From contig JAAZCN010000038.1 of assembly GCA_012513245.1 (NCBI GenBank), positions 1 through 21,781 on the forward strand: a DNA stretch of 21,781 bases. Reading direction: 5' to 3'. The DNA is from Synergistaceae bacterium (GTDB taxonomy: Bacteria; Synergistota; Synergistia; Synergistales; Synergistaceae). Made by a program: the position numbers and the translations under genes. A model generated the notes under the pieces. The model was not told the origin of the DNA. It saw only the letters and a list, made by a program, of their open reading frames with translations, and did not search any database. Positions 1 through 9,067 of this stretch are shown here, piece by piece (position 1 is the first letter of the stretch; every line of letters begins with the position of its first letter).

Positions 1-404
1 GCGTTGAATTTTACGTCTTCGCCCGATGACTCATTTATAAGTCTAAGCCCGTTCTTCCATGCTGAATTCCAGTTAAACCAGTAAATCAAAAAAGTAGGAA
101 CAAGAGCTATGAAAAATAGTTCCCACCGTGCTGTGAACCTTTTCCAAAAGACAGAACCAAAGCCATATGTTTCAAACCAATAGAGGTCTGTAAGAAAGAC
201 AGCAAGACCCGGCAGTATGACTGTAAACAAGACAAAAATACCGCCAAGTATAAACCATATCTTAGAGATCTTGGGCATTCTTATGTTTGGGAGCCTTGGT
301 CTTTCCTCATCCCATCCGTTTTCGTTATCCCCTGAACCGTCAGTCCACTCCTGACGAGTATTCCCGTATAAACTTTCAAATATTTTTTTAAGATCCATAG
401 TCAT
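1..404 (-). CDS. UPF0182 family membrane protein, N-terminal part (runs off the window)
   Basis: Only the first 134 codons lie in the window; the rest lies beyond base 1. The N-terminus is hydrophilic and acidic. It is followed by a membrane segment at about residues 47-66 and the stretch LYWFETYGFGSVFWKRF, which resembles the start of UPF0182 (COG1615) proteins. These are large multi-pass membrane proteins of about 900 residues and unknown function. A second hydrophobic segment follows at about residues 90-110. Two in-frame ATGs are possible, at 404 and 398, behind the purine-rich site GAGGGGAG. The ATG at 404 is used here, with about 7 bases after GAGG. The gene is divergent from the DUF218 gene at 584. 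The family assignment rests on pattern recognition of a short segment. No function is claimed. Confidence 0.75.
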   Translation of the reverse strand, partial: MTMDLKKIFESLYGNTRQEWTDGSGDNENGWDEERPRLPNIRMPKISKIWFILGGIFVLFTVILPGLAVFLTDLYWFETYGFGSVFWKRFTARWELFFIALVPTFLIYWFNWNSAWKNGLRLINESSGEDVKFN

Positions 405-583
405 CAGCTCCCCTCTCAGTGTACAATCTTATGTGTCTATTGTTAACTAAAATCAACCACATGTCCAGCGCAGCATTACATAAATAACAGCGTAGAATGT
501 CATAGCAGCAAGGTTTTGGCCAGCGACAAGACTAACTTTTAGATGTAAAAATTTTTTGCATAAGTTTGCAAAGAGGTGCGTAT

Positions 584-1345
584 ATGTTTTATGCCTACAA
601 ACTAATTGGATCGTTAATAGTTCCCCCCGGACTGCTGTGTGTGTTCACAGCCCTTCTGGCTTTTGTCCTTTTCAGGGCTAAAAATAAAAAGATCCTCTCT
701 CTAACAATGCTGCTGCTCAGCCTTTCAATCTGGTTCATAAGCACCTCGGTAGGTTCCTGTTTAATTACGGGCCATCTGGAGAGGAAACATATAAATTCTG
801 TTCCTGAGACAGAAAGACCTATCGCTTTTCTTGTCCTGGCAGGCGGTTCTAACAATAACAGACAAGGAGAGGCAGTTACACCCGCTGTATACTCCCTTGA
901 AAGGATATACTTGGCTGTCACGACAGCCGACAGCAGTAAGGACTTACTCATTTTTTCGGGCGGAAACGTTTATGGTTACGACCAGAGAACTGAGGCAGAA
1001 ATAATGGAGGATTGCGCAAGAAAGATGGGGTGGAAGGGCAGAACACTGCTTGAAATGTATTCCAAAACGACCGGAGAAAACATGGTTTATGCTGAAAAGA
1101 TGCTTTCTGAAACAGACTTTCAAGATATCGTCATAGTTACAAACGCCTTCCACATGCCCCGTTCAATGTTAAGGGCACGTTCAGTTTTCAGCAGCAAAAA
1201 ACTCTTTTCTCTCTCCGGAGGACTGGAGACAAACCCAAGATTTCAAGGCATGAGCGATGTTTTTCCCAATGCCGGGAAATTTCATCTGTCGTCTCTGGGC
1301 ATCAAGGAGTGGATAGGAATACTGGCATTTAAGATCCTTGGATGA
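584..1345 (+). CDS. DUF218 / YdcF-ElyC-SanA family membrane protein
   Basis: This is a 253-residue protein with two N-terminal membrane segments (about residues 5-30 and 38-58) and a DUF218 domain at about 80-240. Family signatures visible are VLAGGS (84-89), SGG (125-127), the TGEN segment near 163-166 and VTNAFHMPRS (185-194). Relatives include ElyC, linked in E. coli to envelope/lipid-carrier metabolism, and SanA, linked to vancomycin permeability. The exact reaction is unknown, so only an envelope role is inferred. An in-frame TTG lies at 566, but the ATG at 584 is preferred because AGAGGTG sits 5 bases before it. The gene converges on the epimerase gene with a 4-base gap and no convincing terminator between them. 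It appears to stand alone. Confidence 0.8.
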   Translation: MFYAYKLIGSLIVPPGLLCVFTALLAFVLFRAKNKKILSLTMLLLSLSIWFISTSVGSCLITGHLERKHINSVPETERPIAFLVLAGGSNNNRQGEAVTPAVYSLERIYLAVTTADSSKDLLIFSGGNVYGYDQRTEAEIMEDCARKMGWKGRTLLEMYSKTTGENMVYAEKMLSETDFQDIVIVTNAFHMPRSMLRARSVFSSKKLFSLSGGLETNPRFQGMSDVFPNAGKFHLSSLGIKEWIGILAFKILG

Positions 1346-1349
1346 TCCT

Positions 1350-2306
1350 TTATTTTTTATAGTGATCTCTGTACCAGTCGGCAGTTTCTACGAGTGCTGA
1401 CTTTATACCGGTAAAATCCGGTATTCCAACTGCTTTGATAAGAAGGGTAATATCCGCACTGCTTTTTTTTATGTCTCCCGGTCTCTCAGGACGCCTTTCT
1501 TCCTTGATATCGGAATCCGATATCTCAGATATAATCTTTAAGAGTTCATTGACCGACATACTCTTTCCGGTGGCAATATTGAAGACATGGCCTCTGTTTT
1601 GAGAAGCACGCTCATACATCTTCAGCAGTATCGAGGTCAGGTCTCTGACATATATAAAATCTCTTGTCTGTGAACCGTCTCCAAAAACCACAGGCCTCCC
1701 GCCTGACGAAAGTGCATGGCAGAACCTTGGTATTACAGATGCATATGGGCCAAAGGGATCCTGCCTCGGGCCATAAACATTAAAGAACCTGAACCCAACG
1801 CAGTCCAACCCCCATACTCTTGCCGCAGATCCTGCCTGTATTTCGTTTATAGCCTTGCTCGCCCCGTAAGGTGACATTGGCAAAGGTATCTCTCCCTCAT
1901 GTCTCAGTCCATCATCCCTGTTTCCATAAACTGCTGCCGAGCTAGCATACATAAGAGGTATCTTCATATCCTTCAAAATTATAATGAGATCATTGAACGC
2001 TGTTACGTTGTTGAAATGGCACTCTTCCGGCCGTTCTATAGACAGAGGCACGGAAACCATGGCTGCAAAATGAAAGACTGCAGTCTTGCCCTCCACTATT
2101 TTTTTCAGAAGATCTTTATCTGACACATCCCCCTCAACAAAGTTGAATGCCGGGTCACCCAACAGATGTTCCAGATTTTCTCTTTTTCCGGTTATGAGGT
2201 TGTCAAGCACAGTGACCTTCCATCCGTCAGAAATAAGTTCGTCAGCCATGTGCGAACCAATGAATCCGGCTCCTCCTGTTATCAAAGCAGATCTGGTAGG
2301 TTTCAT
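1350..2306 (-). CDS. NAD-dependent epimerase/dehydratase (UDP-sugar 4-epimerase-like, extended SDR)
   Basis: The protein has 318 residues, normal for GalE/WbpP-type epimerases, which interconvert UDP-hexoses at C4 in the cytoplasm using bound NAD. It shows the Rossmann motif TGGAGFIGSH near residues 10-19, an Asp at the end of beta-2 (VLDN) for the NAD ribose, the SSAAVYG serine motif near 122-128 and the catalytic Tyr147-x3-Lys151 (YGASK). RFFNVYGPRQDP and DGSQTRDFIYVRD are also typical of the family. The ATG at 2306 follows GGAGG by 9 bases; an adjacent GTG at 2309 is also possible. No other sugar-nucleotide or glycan gene lies nearby, so the substrate (UDP-Glc, UDP-GlcNAc or a uronate) cannot be decided. 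It lies downstream of the efflux operon, separated by about 110 bases. Confidence 0.88.
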   Translation of the reverse strand: MKPTRSALITGGAGFIGSHMADELISDGWKVTVLDNLITGKRENLEHLLGDPAFNFVEGDVSDKDLLKKIVEGKTAVFHFAAMVSVPLSIERPEECHFNNVTAFNDLIIILKDMKIPLMYASSAAVYGNRDDGLRHEGEIPLPMSPYGASKAINEIQAGSAARVWGLDCVGFRFFNVYGPRQDPFGPYASVIPRFCHALSSGGRPVVFGDGSQTRDFIYVRDLTSILLKMYERASQNRGHVFNIATGKSMSVNELLKIISEISDSDIKEERRPERPGDIKKSSADITLLIKAVGIPDFTGIKSALVETADWYRDHYKK

Positions 2307-2360
2307 CACGTTATTCCTCCCTAGACAAATTCTTGTCGTAAAACTATCTCATTATAAATC

Positions 2361-2391
2361 GAGCCCTGTCATAATATGCGACAAGGCCCTC
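2361..2391. terminator. imperfect hairpin between efflux operon and epimerase gene
   Basis: GAGCCCTGTC (2361-2370) can pair with GACAAGGCCCTC (2380-2391) with small bulges around a 9-base loop. On the plus strand it is followed by a T-rich run to about 2405. On the minus strand, the direction of the flanking genes, the downstream bases are only weakly T-rich. It may terminate the efflux transcript, but the best T-tract is on the wrong side. Confidence 0.3.
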
Positions 2392-2418
2392 AAAATTATT
2401 TTTTTACCGGAAAAAGAT

Positions 2419-3891
2419 CTACTTCTTCACAGCAGAAGATCCATATTCTTCGCTGAAGGGGGCCCATCCACCGCCCAAAGCTTTAAAGAGTCTTACAGAA
2501 TTAGATGTTATCTGTCCGTCACTGATGGCGTTGGCCTCAGACAATGTCAGGAGAGCCCTCTGAGCGTTGATCACATTATTAAAATCGGTAAGGCCATTCA
2601 TGTACTTGTCATTAGCTACATCGAGCGCAGTCTGCGCGGCCTCGATCCCTCTTCTAAGGGCTTCGTTCCTCTTTCTTTCTTCTATACCTGCGGTCAGAGC
2701 ATTTCTGACTTCTGATACAGCGTTAAGAACTGTCTGCTCATAAGCGGCCAGATACTGTTCCTGCCTTGCCGTCTGTACTTTGATATTATTCCTGATAGCG
2801 CCTCCGTGGAAGATAGGCCAGACTATCTTTGGTCCGAATGAATATGCTTTGCCGGGTCCCTCAAAAAGGCTTCCGGTATCGAGGGCTTCCGTCCCTATGG
2901 ATCCAAGCAGATAGAACTTGGGCCAGAGGTCCGCCCGGGCGGATTTTTTACGTGCTATCTGGGCAGCGAGCTTTCGTTCAGCCGCAAATATGTCAGGCCT
3001 CTGGCGGATACTGTTAGCCGGTATGCCGGTCATCATTTCTAAATCAAGCATCGGGATAGGTTTCACCTCGTCAAGCATTTCGCTAAGGCTTCCCGGCACA
3101 CTTCCGGTAAGCACCGCAAGCATGTTTTTGACCTCTTCAACGCTGTTTTTTATAGGAGGTATCTCAGCTTTTGTCTGTTCAAGAGTGTATTTTGACTGGT
3201 TCAGAGCAAGATGATCACTGAGCCCTGCATCTACTCTGGACTGAAGCATTTCCAGCGTCTCCTGCTGAAGCAGAAGGTTTCTTTCTGCGATCATCAGTCT
3301 CTCCTGAAGAGTGCGAAGCGTTAGGTAATTCAGTGCGACCTCAGCAGAAAGAGAGACCCATGAGGCATGCAATGATGCATACTCTGCCTGTAAAGATGCT
3401 GCACCCGCTTTAATGCTCTCCCTTTTTCCTCCGAAAATATCTATCTCCCATGATGCGTCAATACCAAGACGGTAGATATCAATACCTTTTCCCGTACCAC
3501 CGGTTTTAACAGGAGTTCTTGTGTTATACCAATAATCGGTGTTGTCGAGCCATGGCAGTAAGGCAGCTTTGTTTATCCCCAGGGCAGCCCTCGCCTCTGT
3601 CACCTTTGAACGGGCAGAAGCCAGGTCCCTGTTGCTCTGCAGGGACAATTCAACGAGCTGTGTGAGTATTTCATCATTCAATGACTCCCACCATTTTGCC
3701 AGAATCTCGGGGTCGGGCTCGCTTAAAACATCACCTGACATTGCAGGTATAGGATACCTATGGGCCATCTCTATCCATTTACCTTCACTGAGTTCCGTAT
3801 CGGCAGGGTCCTGTCTGTTCTCTGCAAAAAGAGGAACTGCTAAAAGAAGGATGAATATGGAAATTATCGCGATATTGATCTTTTTCATCAT
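2419..3891 (-). CDS. outer-membrane channel of RND efflux pump (TolC/OprM-like, NodT family)
   Basis: This 490-residue protein forms the trimeric outer-membrane exit duct of the tripartite pump encoded just upstream. The N-terminus (MMKKINIAIISIFILLLAV) is a Sec signal peptide with likely cleavage after LFA. There is no lipobox Cys, unlike many OprM-type proteins. Two OEP repeats follow. The segment GIDASWEIDIFGGKR and the helical stretch with WVSLSAEVALNYLTLRT are typical of NodT-type channels. The second repeat contains NSIRQRPDIFAAERKLAA, a family hallmark. The ATG pair at 3891/3888 sits just behind GGGGAG; a longer frame up to 3915 would overlap the pump gene and lacks a better ribosome site. 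It starts 10 bases after the pump stop codon, so the two genes are co-transcribed. Confidence 0.92.
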   Translation of the reverse strand: MMKKINIAIISIFILLLAVPLFAENRQDPADTELSEGKWIEMAHRYPIPAMSGDVLSEPDPEILAKWWESLNDEILTQLVELSLQSNRDLASARSKVTEARAALGINKAALLPWLDNTDYWYNTRTPVKTGGTGKGIDIYRLGIDASWEIDIFGGKRESIKAGAASLQAEYASLHASWVSLSAEVALNYLTLRTLQERLMIAERNLLLQQETLEMLQSRVDAGLSDHLALNQSKYTLEQTKAEIPPIKNSVEEVKNMLAVLTGSVPGSLSEMLDEVKPIPMLDLEMMTGIPANSIRQRPDIFAAERKLAAQIARKKSARADLWPKFYLLGSIGTEALDTGSLFEGPGKAYSFGPKIVWPIFHGGAIRNNIKVQTARQEQYLAAYEQTVLNAVSEVRNALTAGIEERKRNEALRRGIEAAQTALDVANDKYMNGLTDFNNVINAQRALLTLSEANAISDGQITSNSVRLFKALGGGWAPFSEEYGSSAVKK

Positions 3892-3901
3892 CCCACTCCC
3901 C

Positions 3902-6900
3902 TTAATCCTTACCAAAAGAAGCCTTTATACGTCCCTTAATGTTTTCCCTCAAAGTCTGGAAAAGGACGTAAAGAGCCGGTATCAAAAATATACCCAGTAC
4001 GGTCGCGGTCGTCATCCCGTAGCATATCGTCGTTCCGACAGCCTTTCTGCTTCCGGCACCCGCACCGCTTGCAAGAAGCATTGGAAGAACTCCTATAACA
4101 CATGTAAATGCCGTCATCAAAACTGCTCGGAACCGTTCACGGGCAGCTTCCGCAGCAGCATCGATGATCGATAATCCCTTCTCCTCGCGCTGCTCTTTGG
4201 CAAACTCAATTATCAGTATAGCGTTCTTGCCGGCCAGCCCTACAAGCAGCAATATCCCTAGCTGCACATAGATAGAAACTGAAAGCCCCATGACATAAAC
4301 TCCGCCTAGAGCACCCAGTACTGCTAAAGGAAGTGATAATATTACCGGCACAGGAACTGTCCAGCTTTCATATTGAGCGACAAGGAAAAGGTAGGCAAAC
4401 AGCAGGGCTATCGCTATGACAATGGCTATCTGCCCCTTTGCCTCCTGTTCCTGATAAGTCATGCCGGACCATTCAAAACCGTAACCTTCCGGAAGGTCTT
4501 TAGCCAACTCCCTCAGGCTGGCGGTACCCTGCCCCGTGGAATATCCCTCTTTCATTACTATCGTTATGGCTGCGCTTGGGTAGAGATTGTAGCGAGCTAT
4601 CGAACGTGGAGCAACTGTATCCTTTATTGAGACCAGGCTATGAAGTGGAACAGGTTCTCCGGCCATGCTGTTTACGTAAATGTTGCCCACTTTGCTTATA
4701 TTGTTTCTGAAATTCCAGTCAGACTGGACCAATACCTTGTTGACCTGAGTACCTATGTTTATGTCGTTTATGTAGGCTGAACCAAAATATGTCTGCAATG
4801 TTGAAAATATATTGCCTAACGGTACGTTCAACATCTCAGCCTTCTCCCTGTCTATATCCAGGAAAAGATGCGGTGTGTTTGATGTGTATGTGCTGTAGGC
4901 ATAAAGAATTTCCGGAAGCTGGTTGATCTTCCCTATGAAATCTCGGAGGACCATTGCCATCCTCTCCGGATCGTTTTCAAGCGTGGACTGCAGGCGCATG
5001 TCGATCCCGCCGCTGATCCCCAGGCCCTGGATCGGAGGAGGAGTGAAAACATTGATCTGTGCCTCAGGTATCGATGCACCAATGGCCACTATCTTTCCAA
5101 CTATATTCTGCAGGCTCTTTTCCTCGGACTTCCTATCCTCCCAAGGGTCAAGAGGAACAATTATTGAACCCTGGTTTTCGCTTGCTCCGCCGATTATGCT
5201 GTAACCTTTTATTCCCATTACAAATTTGACTCCGGGAATATTTTTGATCTGTGGGATCAGTTTGTCCATAACTGCCTGTGTCCTTCCAAGGCTTGCTCCC
5301 TCCGGAAGCTGTATAGCAGCAAAAGCGGCACCCTGGTCTTCGTTCGGAAGAAATTCTGACGGCAGATATTTGGAAGAGAGTACAGCTGCAACAAGGATGG
5401 CTCCAAGAACCACGACCGTTACGATCTTTCTTTTTGCCAGCCAGACTGAACCAACAACGTATTTATCGGTAGAAAGACCCAATAAATCGTTGAACCACTT
5501 AAGGGGACCACTTTTTTTCGGATGTACTTTTTTAAGCAAGTGTGCACACATTGCCGGGCTGAGCGTAAGCGCCACAACAAGTGAAAAGACAACTGAAAAT
5601 GAAATGGTGACCGCAAACTGCCGGTATATCTGCCCGGTTATCCCTGCCATAAAACCAACCGGCACGAATATAGCCAGAAAGACAAGTGTAGTCGCTACCA
5701 TTGGCCCAGTAACATCTTTCATAGCCTGCACCGTGGCCGTTTCTGCATTGCAGTGGTCTCTGTCGATTATATAAAGGACGCGTTCAACAACTATGATCGC
5801 GTCATCTACGACCGTTCCTATTACAAGGACCAACCCAAAAAGTGAGAGTATGTTGATGCTGTAGCCCATGAACGCAAGGCCTCCGAATGTTGCAAGCAAT
5901 GAAACAGGGATAGCTGCGATAGGCACAAGTGTGACCATTAGATCCTGTAGGAAGAGGTAACAGACTAATACAACAAGAGAGAACGTTATAAAGAGCGTCA
6001 GTATGATCTCTTTTATGGTCGCAGTTACATATTCTGTAGAGTCATACCCGAGTACAAACTGGGTATCGTTTGGGAGCTGAGGAGTAAGTTCCTCCATAGT
6101 TTTTTTTGCTCCATCCATTACATCGAGAGCGTTTGACCCTGAGGCCTGTGTCAAAAGCATCATTGCTGCAGACTTTCCATTAAATGTGGCATCAAATGCG
6201 TATGACTCAGATCCCAGTTCGATCCTGGAGACATCCTTGAGTTTTACGCTCCCTTTTTGTGTAGTAGTACGAAGAATTATGTTTTCAAATTCGCTTACTG
6301 AATTCAGCCGTCCTCGCGCCGTCAGTGAATATACGAGAGGCTGGTCAGTTTTTACCGGAGCTGTGCCGATAGAACCTATCGACGCCTGTTTGTTTTGGCT
6401 CCTTATCGCATTGGCAACGTCATTGATACTGAGCCCCAGCGAAGCTATGCGTTCCGGATCGAGCCATATGCGTATGCTGTACTTAGCTCCGAAGACCCTG
6501 CAATCCCCCATCCCCGGTACCCGCTTGAAAACGTTTTTGATGTTGTTCTCAGCGTAGTCATTAAGGAATGGGCCGTCTCTCGTCCCATTTGGAGAAATTA
6601 GACCGATAAAACCCAGAGTGTCAGAGAAGCGGGACTCGACAGTTACTCCCTGCGCTGTGACCTCGCTTGGCAGCATGGGAGTCGCCTGCTGAACACGGTT
6701 CTGCACTTTGACGAGGGCCATATCAGGGTCAGTTCCCATTTCAAAAGTTATTGTCAAATCATAATTGCCGCTGTTGTCCGAGTTAGAGCTCATGTAAATC
6801 ATTCCATCAACGCCGTTGATCTGCTCTTCAAGGGGTGCAGCGACTGTGTTTGCAAGAGTTGACGCGTCAGCACCCCGGTAAGTTGCCCCAACACTTATCT

Positions 6901-7027
6901 GAGGCGGTGTGACATCCGGATACTGCGCCACAGGCAGGCTGGACGCGCTTATCAATCCGGTGAAGGCCAGTACTATTGCTATGACCATCGCGAATCTTGG
7001 ATGTTTGATAAAAAATTCAGATAACAT
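3902..7027 (-). CDS. RND family inner-membrane multidrug efflux pump (AcrB/MexB-like, HAE1)
   Basis: At 1041 residues this has the normal length for a hydrophobe/amphiphile RND pump. It exports lipophilic drugs or bile-type compounds using proton influx. The N-terminus [18 protein letters not shown] and [16 protein letters not shown] are classic. Two periplasmic porter regions (about 30-335 and 555-865) are flanked by twelve predicted helices. The proton-relay residues are intact: Asp408-Asp409 in [12 protein letters not shown] and the helix-10 Lys near 934 in [15 protein letters not shown]. The start codon follows AAGGA by 8 bases and lies 2 bases after the stop of the membrane fusion gene, so the two are likely translationally coupled. 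The substrate range cannot be told from sequence. Nothing suggests inactivation. Confidence 0.96.
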   Translation of the reverse strand: MLSEFFIKHPRFAMVIAIVLAFTGLISASSLPVAQYPDVTPPQISVGATYRGADASTLANTVAAPLEEQINGVDGMIYMSSNSDNSGNYDLTITFEMGTDPDMALVKVQNRVQQATPMLPSEVTAQGVTVESRFSDTLGFIGLISPNGTRDGPFLNDYAENNIKNVFKRVPGMGDCRVFGAKYSIRIWLDPERIASLGLSINDVANAIRSQNKQASIGSIGTAPVKTDQPLVYSLTARGRLNSVSEFENIILRTTTQKGSVKLKDVSRIELGSESYAFDATFNGKSAAMMLLTQASGSNALDVMDGAKKTMEELTPQLPNDTQFVLGYDSTEYVTATIKEIILTLFITFSLVVLVCYLFLQDLMVTLVPIAAIPVSLLATFGGLAFMGYSINILSLFGLVLVIGTVVDDAIIVVERVLYIIDRDHCNAETATVQAMKDVTGPMVATTLVFLAIFVPVGFMAGITGQIYRQFAVTISFSVVFSLVVALTLSPAMCAHLLKKVHPKKSGPLKWFNDLLGLSTDKYVVGSVWLAKRKIVTVVVLGAILVAAVLSSKYLPSEFLPNEDQGAAFAAIQLPEGASLGRTQAVMDKLIPQIKNIPGVKFVMGIKGYSIIGGASENQGSIIVPLDPWEDRKSEEKSLQNIVGKIVAIGASIPEAQINVFTPPPIQGLGISGGIDMRLQSTLENDPERMAMVLRDFIGKINQLPEILYAYSTYTSNTPHLFLDIDREKAEMLNVPLGNIFSTLQTYFGSAYINDINIGTQVNKVLVQSDWNFRNNISKVGNIYVNSMAGEPVPLHSLVSIKDTVAPRSIARYNLYPSAAITIVMKEGYSTGQGTASLRELAKDLPEGYGFEWSGMTYQEQEAKGQIAIVIAIALLFAYLFLVAQYESWTVPVPVILSLPLAVLGALGGVYVMGLSVSIYVQLGILLLVGLAGKNAILIIEFAKEQREEKGLSIIDAAAEAARERFRAVLMTAFTCVIGVLPMLLASGAGAGSRKAVGTTICYGMTTATVLGIFLIPALYVLFQTLRENIKGRIKASFGKD

Positions 7028-7029
7028 AT

Positions 7030-8295
7030 TTAGTTTCCTTCTTTATCATGAGAATCGGTCTGAGTGAGAGAGAGCTCTTCCTCACTCTGCCCGGCAAGCT
7101 CTGCTGCCGTCTTATTTCCTGTTTCTTCCTGAGTAGGCGATACGGGGGCTTCCGGCCGTACATTCTGGAGCCCGATACGGATGACCCTGTCATCGGCCTT
7201 CAGGCCCTTCACAACTTTACGCATGGTACCAACTTCTTCTCCAAGCTCTATCCTTGTCTGATGTGCGATGTTTTTCTCATCAACGGTATATACATAATTT
7301 CCCTGAGAATCAGCCAATATAGATTCCTGAGGAACGATCAGGCTAAGATCGCTGTCAATAGGTTTGGTCCCTATGCGGACCATTGATCCGGGGATAAGAA
7401 TGCCCTCAGGGTTTGGAAATCGTATGACCATCTCCAGGGTACCGGTTCTCTCGTCGACTTTATTGCTTTCGAAATCACGCTGCCCTTGGATATTTAGTTC
7501 CCTGCCATTTGAGAGTACCAGCGAAGTTTGATATACAGGTCCGTTTTTCTTGAATTGTTCCAGTTGGTTCAGATAATCTTTGTCGGTAATAGCAAAAGAT
7601 ACACGGATAGGATCCATTTGGACTATACTCGCCAGTCCGCCTGAAGCCGGGGTCACATAATTACCTTTTGTATATGTCGCCTCTCCTATCTGACCTGTAA
7701 TGGGAGAAATGATACGGGTGTGAGAGAGGTCTATTTCCGCTAATTTCAGGACAGCCTTAGCCTGAGAAACGCCGGCTTTAGCCTGTAGAAAAGCACTTTC
7801 GGCCGTATCTATGTCACTTGCAGAGATGCTTCTCTTGTCCGATGCCTTAACGCGTGCAAAATACTTTTCAGCTTTTATCAGAGCAGCTTCAGCCTGCTGA
7901 AGCTCCGCTTTTCTCAGATCCACGGTTGCCTGATATTGGCTGTTGTCAATAGTAAACAGGATCTGTCCGGCTTTTACCAGTGAACCCTCTTTGAAATTGA
8001 CCCTCTTTATCTCCCCTGCGACCTGTGGTTTAAGTGAAACGCTCTGGATGGCTTCTACTTTTCCGACAAAACTCCGGCTGGGCGAAAGGTTCTTCTCCGA
8101 TACTGTGTATAAAATTACAGCAGGAGCCGGAGGCTGCATGTTTGCCTTTGTCGCGGCAGCATCGGATTCGAAATGATTTTTCGCCATAAAACCGATTAGT
8201 ACTGCTATGCCCAACACAGCCGCTATTTTGATGATCCGGTTCTTTTGCTGTGAGTTTTCCGTCTGCATCTTTCCGTCTTCCCCTTTTGATGTCAT
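7030..8295 (-). CDS. RND efflux periplasmic adaptor (AcrA/MexA-like membrane fusion protein)
   Basis: This 421-residue adaptor bridges the RND pump and the outer-membrane channel. An N-terminal membrane anchor lies at about residues 20-41 and no Cys is present, so it is not a lipoprotein. Then come a split lipoyl domain ([22 protein letters not shown] near 85-106, closing with the [18 protein letters not shown] region), a coiled-coil hairpin at about 120-190 rich in Ala, Glu and Lys, a beta-barrel ([13 protein letters not shown]) and a C-terminal tail rich in Glu, Thr and Ser. The ATG at 8295 is preceded by AGGTG; a second ATG at 8268 is possible. It lies 35 bases after the repressor gene and 2 bases before the pump start. 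Confidence 0.94.
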   Translation of the reverse strand: MTSKGEDGKMQTENSQQKNRIIKIAAVLGIAVLIGFMAKNHFESDAAATKANMQPPAPAVILYTVSEKNLSPSRSFVGKVEAIQSVSLKPQVAGEIKRVNFKEGSLVKAGQILFTIDNSQYQATVDLRKAELQQAEAALIKAEKYFARVKASDKRSISASDIDTAESAFLQAKAGVSQAKAVLKLAEIDLSHTRIISPITGQIGEATYTKGNYVTPASGGLASIVQMDPIRVSFAITDKDYLNQLEQFKKNGPVYQTSLVLSNGRELNIQGQRDFESNKVDERTGTLEMVIRFPNPEGILIPGSMVRIGTKPIDSDLSLIVPQESILADSQGNYVYTVDEKNIAHQTRIELGEEVGTMRKVVKGLKADDRVIRIGLQNVRPEAPVSPTQEETGNKTAAELAGQSEEELSLTQTDSHDKEGN

Positions 8296-8330
8296 ATAAA
8301 CACACCTGCTCTTCCTTCAAATAGAAAATT

Positions 8331-8951
8331 TCAGTTTTCATTGTAAAGTAGCTCTTTACCAAATGCATCGCAGATAAAGTCTGTACACTTTGATATATCA
8401 TCAGTCACAATTTCATTGACAACCAGTATAAAAAGACCATGAAAAACCGATGCTATTGCCTCGGCAACATCCTCTACCTCTATATCCTGCCTTATTATCC
8501 CATTCTGCTGAGATTTAAATAAAATATTCTTTATCATTGTTTTTTCTTTTTTTATCATTCCCCTCATGATCAAAAAGATATTTGCCCGAACTTCTTCAGG
8601 CCATTCAAAACGTCGGAGCATAATGGCATATATCTTCATAAACCTTTCGTCTTTATGAAGAAGGAGAAGCTTTCTTTTGTAATAGTTCTTCAGGTCAATT
8701 ATTGTTACAGGCTCACCAAATTTTTCTGCAAACTCCCTTTCGGAATCAAGGCATATCTCCTCTATCAGCTTCATAAAAAGGTCGTTTTTATTTTCAAAAT
8801 GCCAATAAAGCGCACCTTTCGTCAGACCGACCCGCTCTGCAACCTCACTCAACGTTACATCTGAAAAACTTTTTTCAGAAAAAACATCAAGTGCCGCCTC
8901 AAGAAGTCGGTCTCTTGTTTTCATTGACTCTTCTTTTGTTTTTTTGGGCAA
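8331..8951 (-). CDS. TetR/AcrR family repressor of the efflux operon
   Basis: The protein has 206 residues. The N-terminal DNA-binding domain covers about residues 10-57, with the helix-turn-helix SEVAERVGLTKGALYWHFENK, the signature of AcrR-type repressors. The variable C-terminal half would bind ligand and dimerise. The start is TTG at 8951: the resulting MPKKTKEES matches the usual AcrR N-terminus and an in-frame stop lies just upstream. The internal ATG at 8924 would remove this segment. It is the first gene of the four-gene efflux operon. It almost certainly represses its own promoter through the palindrome at 8991-9008, with pump substrates as inducers. That last step is inferred from AcrR, TtgR and MexR-type systems. 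Confidence 0.93.
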   Translation of the reverse strand: MPKKTKEESMKTRDRLLEAALDVFSEKSFSDVTLSEVAERVGLTKGALYWHFENKNDLFMKLIEEICLDSEREFAEKFGEPVTIIDLKNYYKRKLLLLHKDERFMKIYAIMLRRFEWPEEVRANIFLIMRGMIKKEKTMIKNILFKSQQNGIIRQDIEVEDVAEAIASVFHGLFILVVNEIVTDDISKCTDFICDAFGKELLYNEN

Positions 8952-8985
8952 TTAATCACATCCAAACATAAAAATTGCAATCGAA

Positions 8986-9015
8986 ATTATACATACCCAA
9001 GGGTATGTTTGTCAA
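8986..9015 (-). promoter_or_regulatory. sigma-70 promoter of the efflux operon
   Basis: Read on the minus strand, a perfect -35 box TTGACA (9015-9010) and a perfect -10 box TATAAT (8991-8986) are separated by 18 bases. Transcription would start near 8979, giving a leader of under 30 bases before the TTG start of the repressor gene. This is by far the strongest promoter match noticed in the window. Confidence 0.88.
8991..9008. promoter_or_regulatory. palindromic operator for the TetR-type repressor
   Basis: ACATACCC-AA-GGGTATGT is a perfect inverted repeat with 8-base arms and a 2-base centre. It fills the spacer of the efflux promoter and overlaps one base of the -10 box. A bound dimer would block RNA polymerase directly. 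The half-site ACATAC resembles the ACATACAT half-site known for the E. coli acrAB operator. Binding itself is inferred. Confidence 0.82.
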
Positions 9016-9067
9016 CAAAAAAAAGCATTAATTTCTTTTTGATTCTCTACCACTTGAGAAAAAGCTG

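Noticed and set aside
405..583. Possible promoters and a small RNA in the divergent gap before the DUF218 gene
   Set aside because: A TTGATT/CATAAG pair on the minus strand and several AT-rich boxes were seen, but none is good enough, and no tRNA or stable RNA fold was recognised.
595..1153. Open frames of 118 and 69 codons on the minus strand
   Set aside because: They lie opposite the DUF218 gene, overlap its well-supported frame, and show no motif or ribosome site.
1330..1375. Terminator between the converging DUF218 and epimerase genes
   Set aside because: There is a T-rich stretch, but the only stem (GGAT/ATCC) has too small a loop and too few pairs.
2086..2715. A 209-codon plus-strand frame
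   Set aside because: It runs antisense across the epimerase start, the gap and the channel gene; the protein has no recognisable feature and the frames below it are strongly supported.
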